Positions 43,377 through 54,734 of a stretch of 64,000 nucleotides of DNA are shown here, piece after piece. Position 1 is the first letter of the stretch. The number at the start of each line of letters is the position of its first letter. Below the pieces are notes generated by a model. That model worked only from the letters and a program-made list of their open reading frames with translations. It did not search any database and was not told where the DNA came from. A program made the translations under genes and the position numbers. The DNA comes from Hoplostethus atlanticus (lineage: Eukaryota > Chordata > Actinopteri > Trachichthyiformes > Trachichthyidae): contig JAXDDX010000328.1 in the NCBI GenBank assembly GCA_034670405.1, positions 112,501 to 176,500 of the forward strand, in the 5' to 3' direction.

Positions 43377-43770
43377 CCGGTGACAGGATGTTTGTCTTGA
43401 GCTGTGTGGGAAACCACACACTTTCACTTTGACTCTTTGGTTTCACACCCACACACCCATCACAGTTAACTTAAGTACTTCCTCAACGGGCAAGTTTGCA
43501 TAACTATTCAACCCCTTTGCTTCATTCGGGGTAAGTTTCCACACTAGCAAAAATGTTTTCAACATTTCAGGTTACTGGTACTCAGATGTCATATTTAGAT
43601 TGTATTTAGCATTTCTGAACATTAGTTTCCTTTCAAACTTTTTTTGCTAACATAGCTGAGACCAAGTCCCTTTACAATATCTTAATTAGACTTAATGGGA
43701 TCTTAGAGTGTAGACTGGACTCTCCATCAATACTTAAACACAGTATGGTTCATTTATGGATGACATTAAT

Positions 43771-44440
43771 CTAATCAAATCATATTTTATTTGTATAGCC
43801 CTTAATCACCGTTACAGTCTCAAAAGGCTTCACAGTGCCCAAAGTGTGAAAACAATAAATGGTTAGTACACGACATCCCCCAGCCTTGGACCCTCACAGA
43901 GGACAAGGAAAAACTCCCACAAAATATTTTAGAAAAAATGGAAGAAACCTTGGGAGGGGCTTCTTAGAGAGGGATCCCCCTACCAGGACGGTAGGGTGTG
44001 CAATAGATGCCGAGTTTGGGCAAGCAGAGTATACAGAGTGCATAAAAGTTAATTTGGGTGGGAAATCCAGATCTGATGTGGGGCATCACAGCAAACAGCA
44101 GCTCATTCAGCATCATCGTAGGACTAGGGGAAGTTTAAAAGAAAATATAAATCATCCATTTCCAATCATTATGGTCAAAAATACAAAAGGTGCAGTTTCA
44201 GTGGGTTTTTCTAGTCTCTTTTTACTAGAGAAATCAATGTAGAAATTGGACAGGAAAAACTGAGGAACTATTTCACCTTCTGTGAAAGGGTGGTGATTTA
44301 TCTTTTCTCTGAAACTTCAAGACCTGGACTGGAACTCAGATAAAAAAAATCCAAAATAAATGTGTTTTGAAATAACTTAATAACACAACAAAAAAGGTGC
44401 AAAACGTCAAGGGGTTGAATACTTTTGCAAGCCACTGAAT
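43771..44440. repeat. Dispersed repeat at the left edge of tandem copy A
   Basis: Words such as TTTATTTGTATAGCCCTTAA and GACAAGGAAAAACTCCCA, followed by AAAAATGGAAGAAACCTTGG, are familiar as a fish interspersed repeat whose class I cannot name. Most of it recurs at 59941-60370 in tandem copy C. Confidence 0.5.
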
Positions 44441-45007
44441 AGGTGTATATGCAGAACAGAGCACACACAGTAACATGTAAAGTAGTGTATGTGAGATGTG
44501 AGATGGGGGAGGAGAGTCTAACCAGAAGTCTAACCGAAGGTTGTCCGTAGGGGTTTCATTTTGAATGTGGGATGTGATGTGTCACATCTGTGATGTGTCT
44601 GCCGATCTACAAGGATAAATGTTACATCTCTCCTTCACAGATTGGATGTTTTTCTCCCAACCTTCTCTCAACTTCTTGTACATAAGCTTCAAAAAAAGAG
44701 GTAAGGTTGTGTTGGAGTACATTTTTTAAATTGATGAAGAATTGATTTGGGGGTACAGCTTAAATCAATGTAATTTAGTTTATACTCCAAATTCATATAA
44801 TAGATTATTCCTTCTGTGATAACCAGAAACAATGGCTAGACCTCTAATGTAATGTAAGACCTACATTTCAATTATATTGTTCTAGTGAAAGTGACATCAT
44901 TACTCCCGCTAAATGTTACACAAGACTAAGAGAAGGGCAAAGAGAATTATAGACAGAAAAGGATCTGGAAACAGATACCAAATATGGCCTCCTATAGCCC
45001 AGGGAGG

Positions 45008-45793
45008 CGGGAGCCGGGGATGGTAGTAACACTTTTTGTTTGAGCATCAGTAACTCAGTGGTTGTTCATGCTATATCTCTCAAACTTTGATACACGGTAC
45101 CCATATTTGTCTACTATAAATAAAACTCACTTGGACGTCTACTACCCAATCACAGATTATGTGAGTTAATGTCAAATACAAAGAGTTCCGTTGTTACAAC
45201 CCACCCCACTACTGGGGTGAGTTGTAACACTAGATGGGGCTGTATGTAACAATGAGAGGTAATTTGCTGAAATAAGATCCACACTATCCAATTTATGCAA
45301 GAACTTTTTTTGAAGAATAAAGAATAAACAATTTTGAATAAAGTGAACAATTTAAAGTGGCAAAAAAACACTTATTTCTTCTAAAACTTTAAATTTAGCA
45401 AAAAAACAATAGCTGTGTGTATGTGTGTGTGTGTCCTGAATGTGCATGGCACATAAGGGTTCAATCACTGTCACAGTTGTGGCAAATGTAGATGGTTGCC
45501 CCTGGGGTGCAGGCTTTGTGGGCCCAGAACTGACAACGTAACATTTTTAATGAACTGTTACAACCCCAAGCAGCCATTACATAGCATACTTTGTACATAA
45601 TTTCTTACCTGAAAATCATATTTTTGGTCGTAAAATCCACAATGTTGCTCATAGAGACATGTCACTTCTCCCGTGAGCTCAAAAAGGAAATGGGGAGCGT
45701 ACGATATTGATGACATCACCGGAGCGCTTTTCTGATTGGTCAAACTAACAGCGTTACAACTAACCCGGTGTTACAACACTCCCCGGTCTCCCC
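45008..45793 (-). mobile_element. pogo/Tigger-like transposon remnant with C-terminal zinc finger
   Basis: Ends are inverted: GGGAGCCGGGGATGGTAGTA at the left, and at the right, read on the minus strand, GGGAGACCGGGGAGTGTTGT; a TA follows the right end. The minus strand ending at the stop at 45461-45463 encodes a cysteine/histidine cluster (CQFWAHKACTPG...YICHNCDSD), like the PHD-type zinc finger found at the C-terminus of some fish pogo-like transposases. The catalytic domain is missing. A shortened version is present in copy C (60905-61272). Confidence 0.6.
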
Positions 45794-46147
45794 TACATTA
45801 TCACATGTTCGTAAACAGCTGTAAATATCAAAAATATGCATTGTACAAGAGAATGCTTTAATTTACTACGTCTACTAAACTTTTACTTTTAAGCCCTGTG
45901 TAGCCTAATTTTAGCCTAGATGTTAAAAACCATTTAGACGTTTTTTAAACAGCTAATCAACATAAAATTGCTCAGTGGGCAGTGTAGAAATTACCAATGT
46001 CATTCAAAGGGGTTTACATGAATATCGGACATTTGTGTATTCGTGTTTTTATGGCTTTTTTTATGCGCAATGACATATGGTCGTAGCATACGACCATACG
46101 TCATTACGTAATTGCGTCATCGCAACCATACGGCAACCGCGCCAATC

Positions 46148-48093
46148 ATGTCCGCCATGTTGTCCGCTATGACAATAAACGTATGTATCTTTAAACATTT
46201 TACAAAAAAATGTAATGTTAGCAAATAAGTGTTCGGTACAGAGTATAGTATGTCAAAGGACAACTTAAACAGCTGAAATGATCGTGTTTGCATTGACGTG
46301 TGCATTGCTGTGACTTGGTTAAGGTATACGATTGTTGCGATAGCAACATTAGCATTTGTTAGCAAATGGAGCAAATGTGCATTCATTCAAACATTTTGGT
46401 GTAATAATGGTAAGGTAAAGTATATGGTAATACAGACAATATATTACTTTCATTTTTAACAATGCACTTTTTATGATATTGTAGTATTCCATCCAGTGTG
46501 TCGATGATCCGACAGGAATTCCTGGAGTAGTGGTGTACGATGAAAACACTTTGTCCTTTCGTCAAGTGAGTTACCTACTAGTTTTAAGTACACATTCAGT
46601 CTCTGTGATGTTATGTTGTGTATCATTTTTTCTGTATTCTGAATGATGTGTTTTCTGCTCCTGGCCAGGATACCAACGAGGACTCACGTTTTGTTGAAGG
46701 ACAAGGCCCTCACAGGTTAATGAACTTTTATTGTGGTTGCACTACACTTTGTGTATGTTATGTGAAAACCTCTTACTTGTATTAAACATACTGAAATAAA
46801 CCCCTTAGAATCTACAGACGGGTGATAAATTAAAGGAAAAACCAACATAAAGTGTCTTATTAAGGTGTTGGGCCGCCACGAGCCGCCAGAACAGCTTCAC
46901 TGCACCTTGGCATAGATTCTCCAAATCTCTGGAGCGCTACTGGAGGGAGGGAACACCATTCTTCCAAATGATATTCCCTCATTTGGTGTTTTGATGATGG
47001 TGGTTAAGATCTGGTGACCACTAAGGCCATAGCATATAATTCATCATTGTCATACTCATCAAACCATTCAGTGACCCCTCGTGCCCTGTGGATGGGGGCG
47101 TTGTCATCCTGGAAGAAACCACTCCCATCAGGATAGAAATGTTTCATCACAGGATAAAGGTGATCACTCAGAATAACTTTGTATTGATTTGCAGTGACCC
47201 TTCCCTCTAAGGGGACAAGTGGTACCAAACCATGCCAGGAAACAGAGCCACCGGACCCCCTCACTGTAGGGGTCAAGCATTCAGGCGTGTACCGTTCTCT
47301 TAGTGCAGTTTTTGTAACTGAAGCTCCTGCCATCGGTGCCCCAATAAAAAGTAATTTAGATCTTTTCCTCCTGCGGCCTTCTCAGCATTTTTATACATGC
47401 CACAGATCATGATGGGATGCTAAGTGCTGAATTGTATCATGCAGTACACCTGTATGGAAGCATCTGCATTCGTTATGTTTCTCCACACATTTATTCAGGT
47501 TTTTCCTTTAATTTGTCTTGCCACCTTATGATATGAACAATTGTGCTATAATTCTGTCTGGTTTGCTCAGTCTGTCTGTGCAACAACTCTACTGTAGTTC
47601 TGTGAGAGCTTTCCAATCCCCCTGTCGTAATGATGAGGACATGCCTATGGAGGTTGATCAGCAAGACGTCATCAGTCATTCACAGGCCAGGTAAGAGTGA
47701 CTTTGGGCTCTTCTCTCAGTCAATGCAAATTTTGTCAATATTTCACTGTATGAGGTCCAGTTGTTAACTGAAGGATGAGTCCAAGTCAAGGGAGCAAGAG
47801 GAAAATTGAATGTAGCCACAAATTTAGAGAGGGTGCACTATTTTGTGTTGGTTACAAGAGGGGTTGGTATGAGGCCGTCCAACCATGCATGTATAAAGCA
47901 TGCAGACATACATCTGAACAATGATCAGTAGCAACTGCCAATTTTTTATATATGTTGAAATAGTTGAATTTCTACAGGTTAGCTGACTATCTGGCATTAA
48001 AGGGTGACACTATCTTCCCATTGCAGTTATGTGACACCATCTGCTTCCCTCGCTGAAGTGGACGTCCCCATGGAGATAGACGAGCAGGTGTAA
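46148..48093 (+). CDS. Unrecognised small acidic protein, 5 exons (copy A, intact)
   Basis: Exons 46148-46180, 46485-46565, 46669-46715, 47571-47690 and 48027-48093 join with matching phases (0, 0, 2, 2) into 115 codons and a TAA stop. Donors are GT and acceptors AG throughout. An AATAAA follows 52 bases after the stop. The protein starts [11 protein letters not shown], contains [16 protein letters not shown], and ends with two related acidic segments, DMPMEVDQ and DVPMEIDEQ. There is no signal peptide or membrane segment. The middle motif and C-terminus recall securin (PTTG1) weakly, but the destruction box and most of the securin body are absent, so I do not assign it. Between copies, indels in exons 4 and 5 are 3 and 6 bases, which supports coding constraint. 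It converges on the mtfr2-like gene. Exon 3 to 4 is interrupted by a Tc1 remnant inside the intron. Confidence 0.6.
46826..47514 (-). mobile_element. Internally deleted Tc1-like element in intron 3 of the small gene
   Basis: Ends are inverted repeats AAATTAAAGGAAAAACC at both sides. The minus strand (47333-47004) encodes a Tc1 transposase fragment: [18 protein letters not shown], then the catalytic-region motif [20 protein letters not shown]. The N-terminal DNA-binding part and the last acidic motif are missing. All three tandem copies contain this element, trimmed differently: B at 54931-55244, C at 62068-63544 with another transposon inside. It therefore predates the tandem duplication. Confidence 0.85.
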
Positions 48094-48145
48094 GCCCTGA
48101 TGATGACATATTCAACAACAGTGAACCTTGTTTCGCATATGCTTA

Positions 48146-48151
48146 AATAAA
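48146..48151 (+). promoter_or_regulatory. Polyadenylation signal of the small gene, copy A
   Basis: AATAAA 52 bases after the TAA stop, followed by A-rich DNA. It is conserved in copy B at 55868-55873. Confidence 0.6.
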
Positions 48152-48165
48152 AACTTAAATGATTA

Positions 48166-49475
48166 AAAAAAAGTGCCTGATTTTTAAAAATAATATAGTT
48201 GCTGCTGTATGAGTGACAAACATTCTGAAACATCGACACCAGCATTTCTCTCACATGTAGGCCTACTAGTTTATTCATTTTGAATAAAAACTTATGAGAG
48301 TAAGTGGATGCAAAGTATGCACAGACATGACACGATTCCAGTTTGGGAGAGTTTAGGAGTTCTATTAGAATCTCTCAAGTCAAGCCTCAAGTACAGGGAC
48401 ACACTCATCACACATTCCCATGTCCAGCTGGCTCAGGTAAGTAAAGGACAGAAAGCAAAAAGGAATGAAGGTGGGTACATATGCTTTTTGGTGGAAACAT
48501 TATATGAGAGATACTGCAAAAGCAGGTAGAAAACAGCTAGCTTTACCTTTGTGACACTGATGAAAATACACATGGTGTCTGACCAGAGCTACCGGTAAAA
48601 TGTCTGTGGTTCTGTGTCAAACAAGCAAACCGTGAACCTGAGATAGTCAATATTCCCAATGAAAAAGAGACAGAGCGTGTTTAATTGAGTGTTTAATTCT
48701 GTTATTTTTGAAGTCTTCCAATGTACACAGTCAAAATGTGAATACGAACCCTGCAGCCCCAGCTTCACACACCATCAAATAATGCCCAAATACCAATTAG
48801 CCTGTTTACCAACATGTAAATGAGCCTTGTAGTCTACTTGTTACTTCTAAAAATATTGTTTACATCTTCCATGCCTAATAAAGCACAAAGTGTTGCATAG
48901 AGGGCTAGAAGGGTTAACTGGATTTGGGCACAAATTGAAATTAAGAATAAACATAAACATATGTTAATAAACAATTAACATAAACATAAACATAGATTTA
49001 GTGCACTTGAACCGGGGGAAGAGCAAAGTAAAATACACAAACACAAAATAGCAATTGCATAGAATGGAGATACATAAATATCAATACCCACTGTAGAAAT
49101 GTAGAAAAACAGTTTCCTTTAAAAAGGAGCTCTGCACACAAAGAGATGTTATTATGAAATACAGTATGACCCAACTGGAAAAAACTAAATTATATTTACC
49201 GTACCAAAAATCTTATTTACAACAATAACTGCAACAAAAAAATACATTCAAACTTAACATATACCCCATGAATGCATGACAAAAATACTTTCTTCTATGC
49301 AAGAGTAACACTCTTACAAGTACAAAAGGACAGATGAAAGAAAGTATGGAAATGACAGACAAGTCAGTAGTTGCACTAGTAATCTTTCAGTGAGGCACAT
49401 CTGTGGGAGCTGTGATTGGCGGATGGGAGAGTTGGCTCATGACACTTTGGGGTCAGAAGTTACCATTTAACAAGA
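48166..49475. other. Interval between convergent genes
   Basis: It should contain the 3' untranslated region of the minus-strand mtfr2-like gene. No further exon or clear transposon was seen. The corresponding interval in copy B is 55888-57158 and is highly similar. Confidence 0.45.
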
Positions 49476-51431
49476 TCATAGGTGAAGGCGTCCCTGGCTG
49501 CGTCTGGTGTGCTGAGGAACCTGGAACAGAAGCATCAGGTCAGAGGAGACTATACTGTAATGTATACATTACTCTAGGCCAGTGGTGTCCTATCATGTGA
49601 CATGGAGGGCCAGACTCTTGGCCACCCATGCCACATGATTGGACACCACTACTCTAGGCAGAGCACAAAAAGGCAGGAAGAACCACTGGTTAAAGAGGCA
49701 TTAAGTAATCTATGACCTTTGTTGACCTCTATTGGTGACCAGTAGGAATTACAACATCAACAGAACTTATCTCCTCCTACACAAGTCTTTGGCACAGCCC
49801 CCACACCCTACTGTGATTGTGGCCTATACCAGACACAAACAATGAAAACAAATCAGCACCTGGCAAAGTAATTGTTGAATTGAGTCATTGCTTTTGTTCA
49901 AAACTGGGTACTACTGTGTGAAAGACATACTGAGATGCCCCATGTCCCAAATGTGTATGTCTTGTAATTGCTTAACTGTGGCTGCAAGATGATTTTCAAC
50001 ACAATCTATTCTATTGGTTTGTTTAGTTGATATAAGACATGTCCCCCTGTGTCTATGAAAAATCATGCTAGCCACCTACTCGCTAGTAAACCAGTGGGTT
50101 AACTTCCACTTCAGCTCCCTATTGTAAGGGAGACCAGGGCATTTTTGAACAGAACTTAAAGGTTTCTTGGGACTGCATTACTGGCTTCAAAAAGCTATTC
50201 ACAATATTTCAACATACCAATAAACACATGAAAAAGAGCCGTGTGAACCTGTGTGTAAAACTAACCCGAAGCGTTTCTGGACTGCCAAATGGTGAGAGTT
50301 CTACTGAATTCTCTTTGTCGGAGGAGTTGTTGAGGTAATGGTGGGCAAACTTCTTCTTTAGTGCTTCAGCGATAAGAGCCGCCGGGTCGTTGAGCAACGC
50401 TGCACCCCCTTTGCTCCGTCTCCTGTTGGCTGGTGTCCCCCCTGGTGACCTAGGGAGAGGACATATTTTGTCAGGGGACGGTTGTTGGAAAAAATGACCA
50501 AATGAAATAACACTGTGATGGATATTGAATAAAGAGACTATTTATGAGAAGTCATCAGGGTTGTCCTTCTAGGGCAAATCAATGTTAATAATAAGCCAAG
50601 AACAAAAAATATACTGGTGGTGTAATCTGTAAGGATTACTTCATCAGAATATAAATTGTAGATCACATGCTGTATCACAGTGACCATGCCTACCTCTGCA
50701 CTGAGCGCAGTTTAACTTGATTTATGTCCTTCAGTACATCCATCATGGAGGGCATCCCCTTAACTTTCGAACCTCTGGTTAGACCTGAGTCCTGGGGCTT
50801 GAGTTGACCACTCTGACTCTTCGCCTGGGCATGGGGTTTCCCATCCCTCATGCGCTGGCGGATCAGGTCTAACGCAGATGAAGTCACAGTTGAGGAGCTG
50901 AGGCATGGGGGAAGTGGGGGAGGTGGAGGAGGTGGTGGCGGTGGAGGAGGAACACAGCGAGGTGTAGAGGTGAGGGCTGGAGGTGTGAGAGGAGACATCA
51001 GAGGAGTGCCTGGGGCATTCTGGGTCAAACCTAAACAAAACAAAGAAACACAAAGAAAGAAAGAAAGAAACGAGGGATGGTGAGATATCAAATTTGCTTA
51101 ACTAATGCAAGTAGCAGTATAACTACAGAATCCATGATAAGTTGTGTCTGGTGAGATGAGGAAACTGAGATGAGGTATAAATGTTAATGAATGAATGCAT
51201 GTGTCCATCCTTGTCCTTGTACCTGAAGCTGGTGCGGCTGTAACAATCATTGCTATCTGGGCTCGTAGTTTGAGCAGCTCATCCTCCAGGGCTGTGATCT
51301 TCCTCAGGGCATCTGGATCAGTCTTCTGCCTCAGAGACATGCCTCCTCTCTGGACTCGTTTCAGAGCCAGCCGTGGGTCTCTCACCACATCCTGAGTTAC
51401 AGTACTTTGCTTCATTGGAGGCAATTGGTTC
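49476..51431 (-). CDS. mtfr2: Mitochondrial fission regulator (MTFR family), 3' exons, copy A
   Basis: Four minus-strand exons, 51223-51431, 50694-51030, 50266-50449 and 49476-49520, join in phase into 257 codons and TGA. MTFR proteins act at mitochondria and promote fission. Visible features: QDVVRDPRLALKR followed by a leucine-rich coiled coil (ALRKITALEDELLKLRAQI); a polyproline stretch of about twelve; the conserved block MPSMMDVLKDINQVKLRSVQ; then ALIAEALKKKFAHHY and SPFGSPETLR close to the C-terminus. These match the MTFR1/MTFR2/MTFR1L family order. MTFR2 is favoured over MTFR1 because the phosphodiesterase in the same window is of PDE7B type, and PDE7B and MTFR2 are neighbours in other vertebrates. 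The first exon begins inside a codon; the N-terminal exons were not found and may lie beyond the window. Confidence 0.85.
49583..49656. repeat. Short palindromic element, loop deleted (copy A)
   Basis: CAGTGGTGTCCTATCATGTG and, mirrored, CATGATTGGACACCACTA form long arms. Copy B (57275-57366) has the same arms with an extra self-complementary centre (CTGCAGGTTT...AAACCTGCAG), so copy A has lost the tip of the hairpin. It lies in the intron before the last mtfr2 exon. Confidence 0.65.
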
Positions 51432-52132
51432 CTGAGAAGATCAGATAGCAGTTGTTTTATATTGTACTGGCAAAAAGTTCCAGACACCAATGGCAGGTCT
51501 TGGCCATACTATCCCAACAAACGTTTTAAAAGGAAAAAAAAACACTCAAAATTCAAAGACCTTTAAAATGGAATTTAATGCTATATTTAACTGTATTCAA
51601 CACAATTTAAAGCCTTGAGTTTAGATAATTTAATTTTCAGATGTTTTCAGGACCTGCAGGCACCCTGCAAAGGAGAAGCCTCCAGATAGACGATTGAAGT
51701 TGGAAACCTGTGTATGGTGTTTGTATGTAAAGTTTTGTTCAGTCAGATTCCCGAAGTAGATGGTACAATTCTGTCGGAGGCACTGGCAGGTTAGGTATTA
51801 GGAAATCATACCCCATCCCCTGGCTCCTTTGGCCACCATCGAATTAAGAGCTTGTTGATCAGGGTTATATGGGTGAAAGCACTGGCCGACCACAGTTGGT
51901 TAATTGTACCTCTGTTCTTCTGACTTATAGTGTAGTAATATTTTAGTAATCCTATTACAGTCAAAGTTGTTTTTGCATTTGTTAAACAATTGAATACACC
52001 ATTAAAGCACTAAATAAATAATTAATTAAATTATTCATTTGTAATGTTTTTTGTTTCAAATTTGGAGCTAAATTTCAGAACACATCATCAGTAGTGTACC
52101 AAAGATTCATTGGGCGTTTCAGCCTTCGAACA

Positions 52133-52291
52133 CTACACACCCTCCTCTAAGGCAGCCAGCTGAGAAAGATCAGTTCTCAGCCTGTGTTCCATGTCCAATT
52201 CACCTGTCATTTTAGTTGTTTCTCTTCCTATTTTAAGACCCAGTACAGACCCTGGCCAATCTCGGTCCTCTGGGATAGTCAATACAAATAT
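52133..52291 (-). CDS. Candidate terminal coding exon, unknown gene
   Basis: On the minus strand a good acceptor (TTTCATTTCAG) is followed by 52 open codons and TAG. The peptide has a protein-like composition (TIPEDRDWPGSVLGL, then ELDMEHRLRTDLSQL) and no simple repeat. It lies just outside the end of tandem copy A and is absent from the copy B boundary. I do not recognise it, and I found no partner exon. Confidence 0.25.
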   Translation of the reverse strand: MFVLTIPEDRDWPGSVLGLKIGRETTKMTGELDMEHRLRTDLSQLAALEEGV

Positions 52292-53019
52292 CTGAAATGA
52301 AATTTGACTCAGATTATACCATATCATTATTTATGTTTAGTACCCTATGGATTTTAAGATTAAATGCCCAAAATGAGTTAATATTCACCCATTCTGGTAT
52401 CCAGCAATTCCGTCCTCAGTTATCCGGGCCTGGATTCAGAGCTGAGGGGTTCAGGAAATCAGCCATGGACTGGCGTCAAAAGGATTGATTTGTCTTGATG
52501 CTGGTGGTTGGCTGGTCCTTGTCGTCGATGCTCCTGCTCTTCATGGTGTCTTCATGGATTTGTGCCCAGGCATGCTGGGATTTTATGGGGAGTGGTTTCA
52601 GGGGTGTGTGTTTGTGGGCGGGGTTAGCCCTCTGTCTCTCAGGCTGTGTATTCACGTGTCTCACTCGTCTACTCCACAAGGTGGGGTGAGAGAGGGATCC
52701 CTGGTGGGCCTTTGTTGAGGGTGACGATCATCGTTAAGCCACGTCCTGGTTTCTGGCCTGGCTGGCTCCATGTTGTTCTTCTTTTCACAGTGAGGTGTTG
52801 GAAAAGAATGTTTGAAGCGAAGTGTAGAATAATAGGGATGGTTAAAAAGATATAGGCTGATGAAAAATAAAAAATCAAGTTAAGGTGTGGCATAGGGCAG
52901 TCAGAGAGGTTAAGTTAAGTAATAAGATTGGGTTTAGGTATAGTTTATTACAGGTGAAAAGAATGGAGGTTTAAAGATGGTTAAGATGTGGCATAGGGCA
53001 GTCAGAGAGGTTAAGTTAA
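52292..53019. other. Unique DNA between tandem copies, with short tandem repeat
   Basis: A segment starting at about 52881 (GTGGCATAGGGCAGTCAGAG) is repeated at about 52988, forming a tandem pair of roughly 100 bp. The second copy is split by the TTAA element, and its remainder resumes at 54558. No exon was established in the rest. Confidence 0.5.
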
Positions 53020-54553
53020 AGGTCCCATATTATGGAAAACGGTTTATTCCTGGCGCTTATACATGTTCCACAGGAAATTACTTCCCTAAGCAGCTGAGAA
53101 AATTTGAAATCTGGAAGTCAACCCGTTTTTCTGTATTTTCCTTTTTCCAAAAACGGTGCCAAAGATAGGAGAAAACAGCCCGTTTCAGAAAGTAGCCCCT
53201 TTGGACGTCATAAGGGGCGCTAATCCAGCCCCTCTCAGAGCATGCCCACCATAGACATATATACATAGACGCCGCATTGACTGCTTCTGCCCATTGCTAC
53301 GATACGTAAACGTCACCGCCATATTGGTTCGGACAAGACTGGCCTGTAAACAAATACAAGTAAATGGGGAGCTGCAGTTTTTCTGGATGAAAAGCACTAT
53401 AACGTTTACATTTCTCAAACGATTTCAGTGAGTCGTTTTATATTCAAGGGTTTATGATCTACGTGGAGTAGAAAAAAAAGTTTTGTCTCCAGTTATTTAG
53501 AATCTCGATAGTTATAATCGCTGTGTATCAACTCGTTCTCTTTGGGAAACCTTCAAAGTGTGAGAAAGGTTAGCTAGCCAGCTAACTACAGTCAGATTCA
53601 TAATATGTCAGCCGCTTAGCCGAAACGAGTAGCTTGTCATAAAAAGGTCACAGTAATGAAGACACTATTCAGCCGTTGTTGTTCACTCTTTATTCACCCC
53701 TTTATTAAATATTTCACGAGGATGAGTCAGGCTTCCTCAAATTTTGTGAAAACTTTATAATTTCTAACCCTTCTGAGCAGAACTTCTCACAGTCCTTTTG
53801 TTTTTCAAAAACAAAAGTTAAAAGTTCCGCTGGAGAATCCTCATCATCACCATCCCAGCTTTGCAGGTCCTGTAGGGTTTCTTTTGTCCATCGAAAGGAC
53901 AGCGGGAAGTTGAAGTCCTCCTTCAAATTTTGTGTTGCGGCACCAGTCAGCTGCCACCCTGGTATCTCTCAAAATAATGTTTTCCTGCAGTAAAGAATAA
54001 AATGTGGTCAAAGTATTTAGTGTATATGATGTTGTTCCCAACTAATGCTTCAAACTTGTAGAGTACATTTACAGTACATAATTAACAAATAGATTATATT
54101 TTGTAACTACGAATGTTGTCTTTATCAACATTTGTGTCATTCAACACCTTAAAGTCAAATCTCTATTTACAGAAATAAGCAATGGGTATGTGATTGAATG
54201 AACAAACACTAACACTAAGTGAATTCCATCGAGAGCCTTTCAAACTAAATGCCAGTATATAATCAGATCTACCTTCATTGTTAATGTAAATGAATACTTA
54301 AAGCAAATGGTTGCAACAAATCTCTAGCCAGAGGTTGATCAATACGCACCAAGTACCACTGTTATTAATTGTGTCCTAGGAGTGCACAAAAGCTGCTTCA
54401 TGTTACAGTAGTGAAGTGATGCTGTATTGTCTAATGATCAAGCAACAGACAATACCTTCATATGATACATCTTATGTGAAAGGCTAAATTACATTCATAA
54501 GGTTCTTTATGTTCACTGTTTTTTAAACCCAAAATGAGTACAATACCCCCCCT
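53020..54553. mobile_element. TTAA-target DNA transposon (Kolobok- or piggyBac-type)
   Basis: It begins AGGTCCCATATTATGG and ends, read on the minus strand, with AGGGGGGGTATTGTAC. TTAA flanks both ends (53016-53019 and 54554-54557). The empty site can be reconstructed from the neighbouring tandem repeat, which reads GTTAAGTTAAGTAATAAGAT without the insert. The AGGTCCCATATTATG terminus is common in fish. Open frames on the minus strand (53714-54041) are protein-like (FVFEKQKDCEKFCSEGL) but broken, and I cannot place them in a transposase. The TTAA duplication excludes hAT and Tc1; Kolobok is the better guess. Confidence 0.75.
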
Positions 54554-54596
54554 TTAAGTAATAAGATCAGGTTTAGGGATAGTTTTAGAGGGGTGT

Positions 54597-54630
54597 ACGT
54601 CCATACGTCCATACGTCCATACGTCCATAT
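54597..54630 (+). repeat. Four tandem ACGTCCAT octamers at the copy B breakpoint
   Basis: ACGTCCAT is repeated four times, then ATATGGTCGTAG. Related words (CGACCATACGTC) lie at the equivalent upstream place in copies A (about 46098) and C (about 61343). Confidence 0.8.
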
Positions 54631-54734
54631 ATGGTCGTAGAAATAAATCAGGTAGTAAAGTATATGGTAATACAGACAATAAATGACTTTCATTTTTAAC
54701 AATGCACTTTTTATGATATTGTATTCCATCCAGT

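Larger units (their letters stand above)
43928..52117. repeat. Tandem segmental duplication, copy A (complete unit)
   Basis: The unit of about 8.2 kb is recognisable by colinear high similarity: 46.42-52.12 kb matches 54.65-59.88 kb, and 43.93-48.11 kb matches 59.94-64.0 kb. It contains the small plus-strand gene and the 3' exons of the minus-strand mtfr2-like gene, plus a pogo-like remnant and an internally deleted Tc1 element. Similarity to copy B ends at ATTGGGCGTT (52117 and 59877). Confidence 0.92.

Noticed and set aside
46084..46147. Upstream ATGs and palindromic GGTCGTAGCATACGACC as a strong promoter or operator
   Set aside because: The inverted repeat is real, but its role is not shown by anything else. 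It is shared with copy C and could be a transposon scrap.
46148..48093. Naming the small gene securin (pttg1)
   Set aside because: Only a VD...G.PG-like motif and an acidic C-terminus are similar. The destruction box, the KEN box and the central region are missing.
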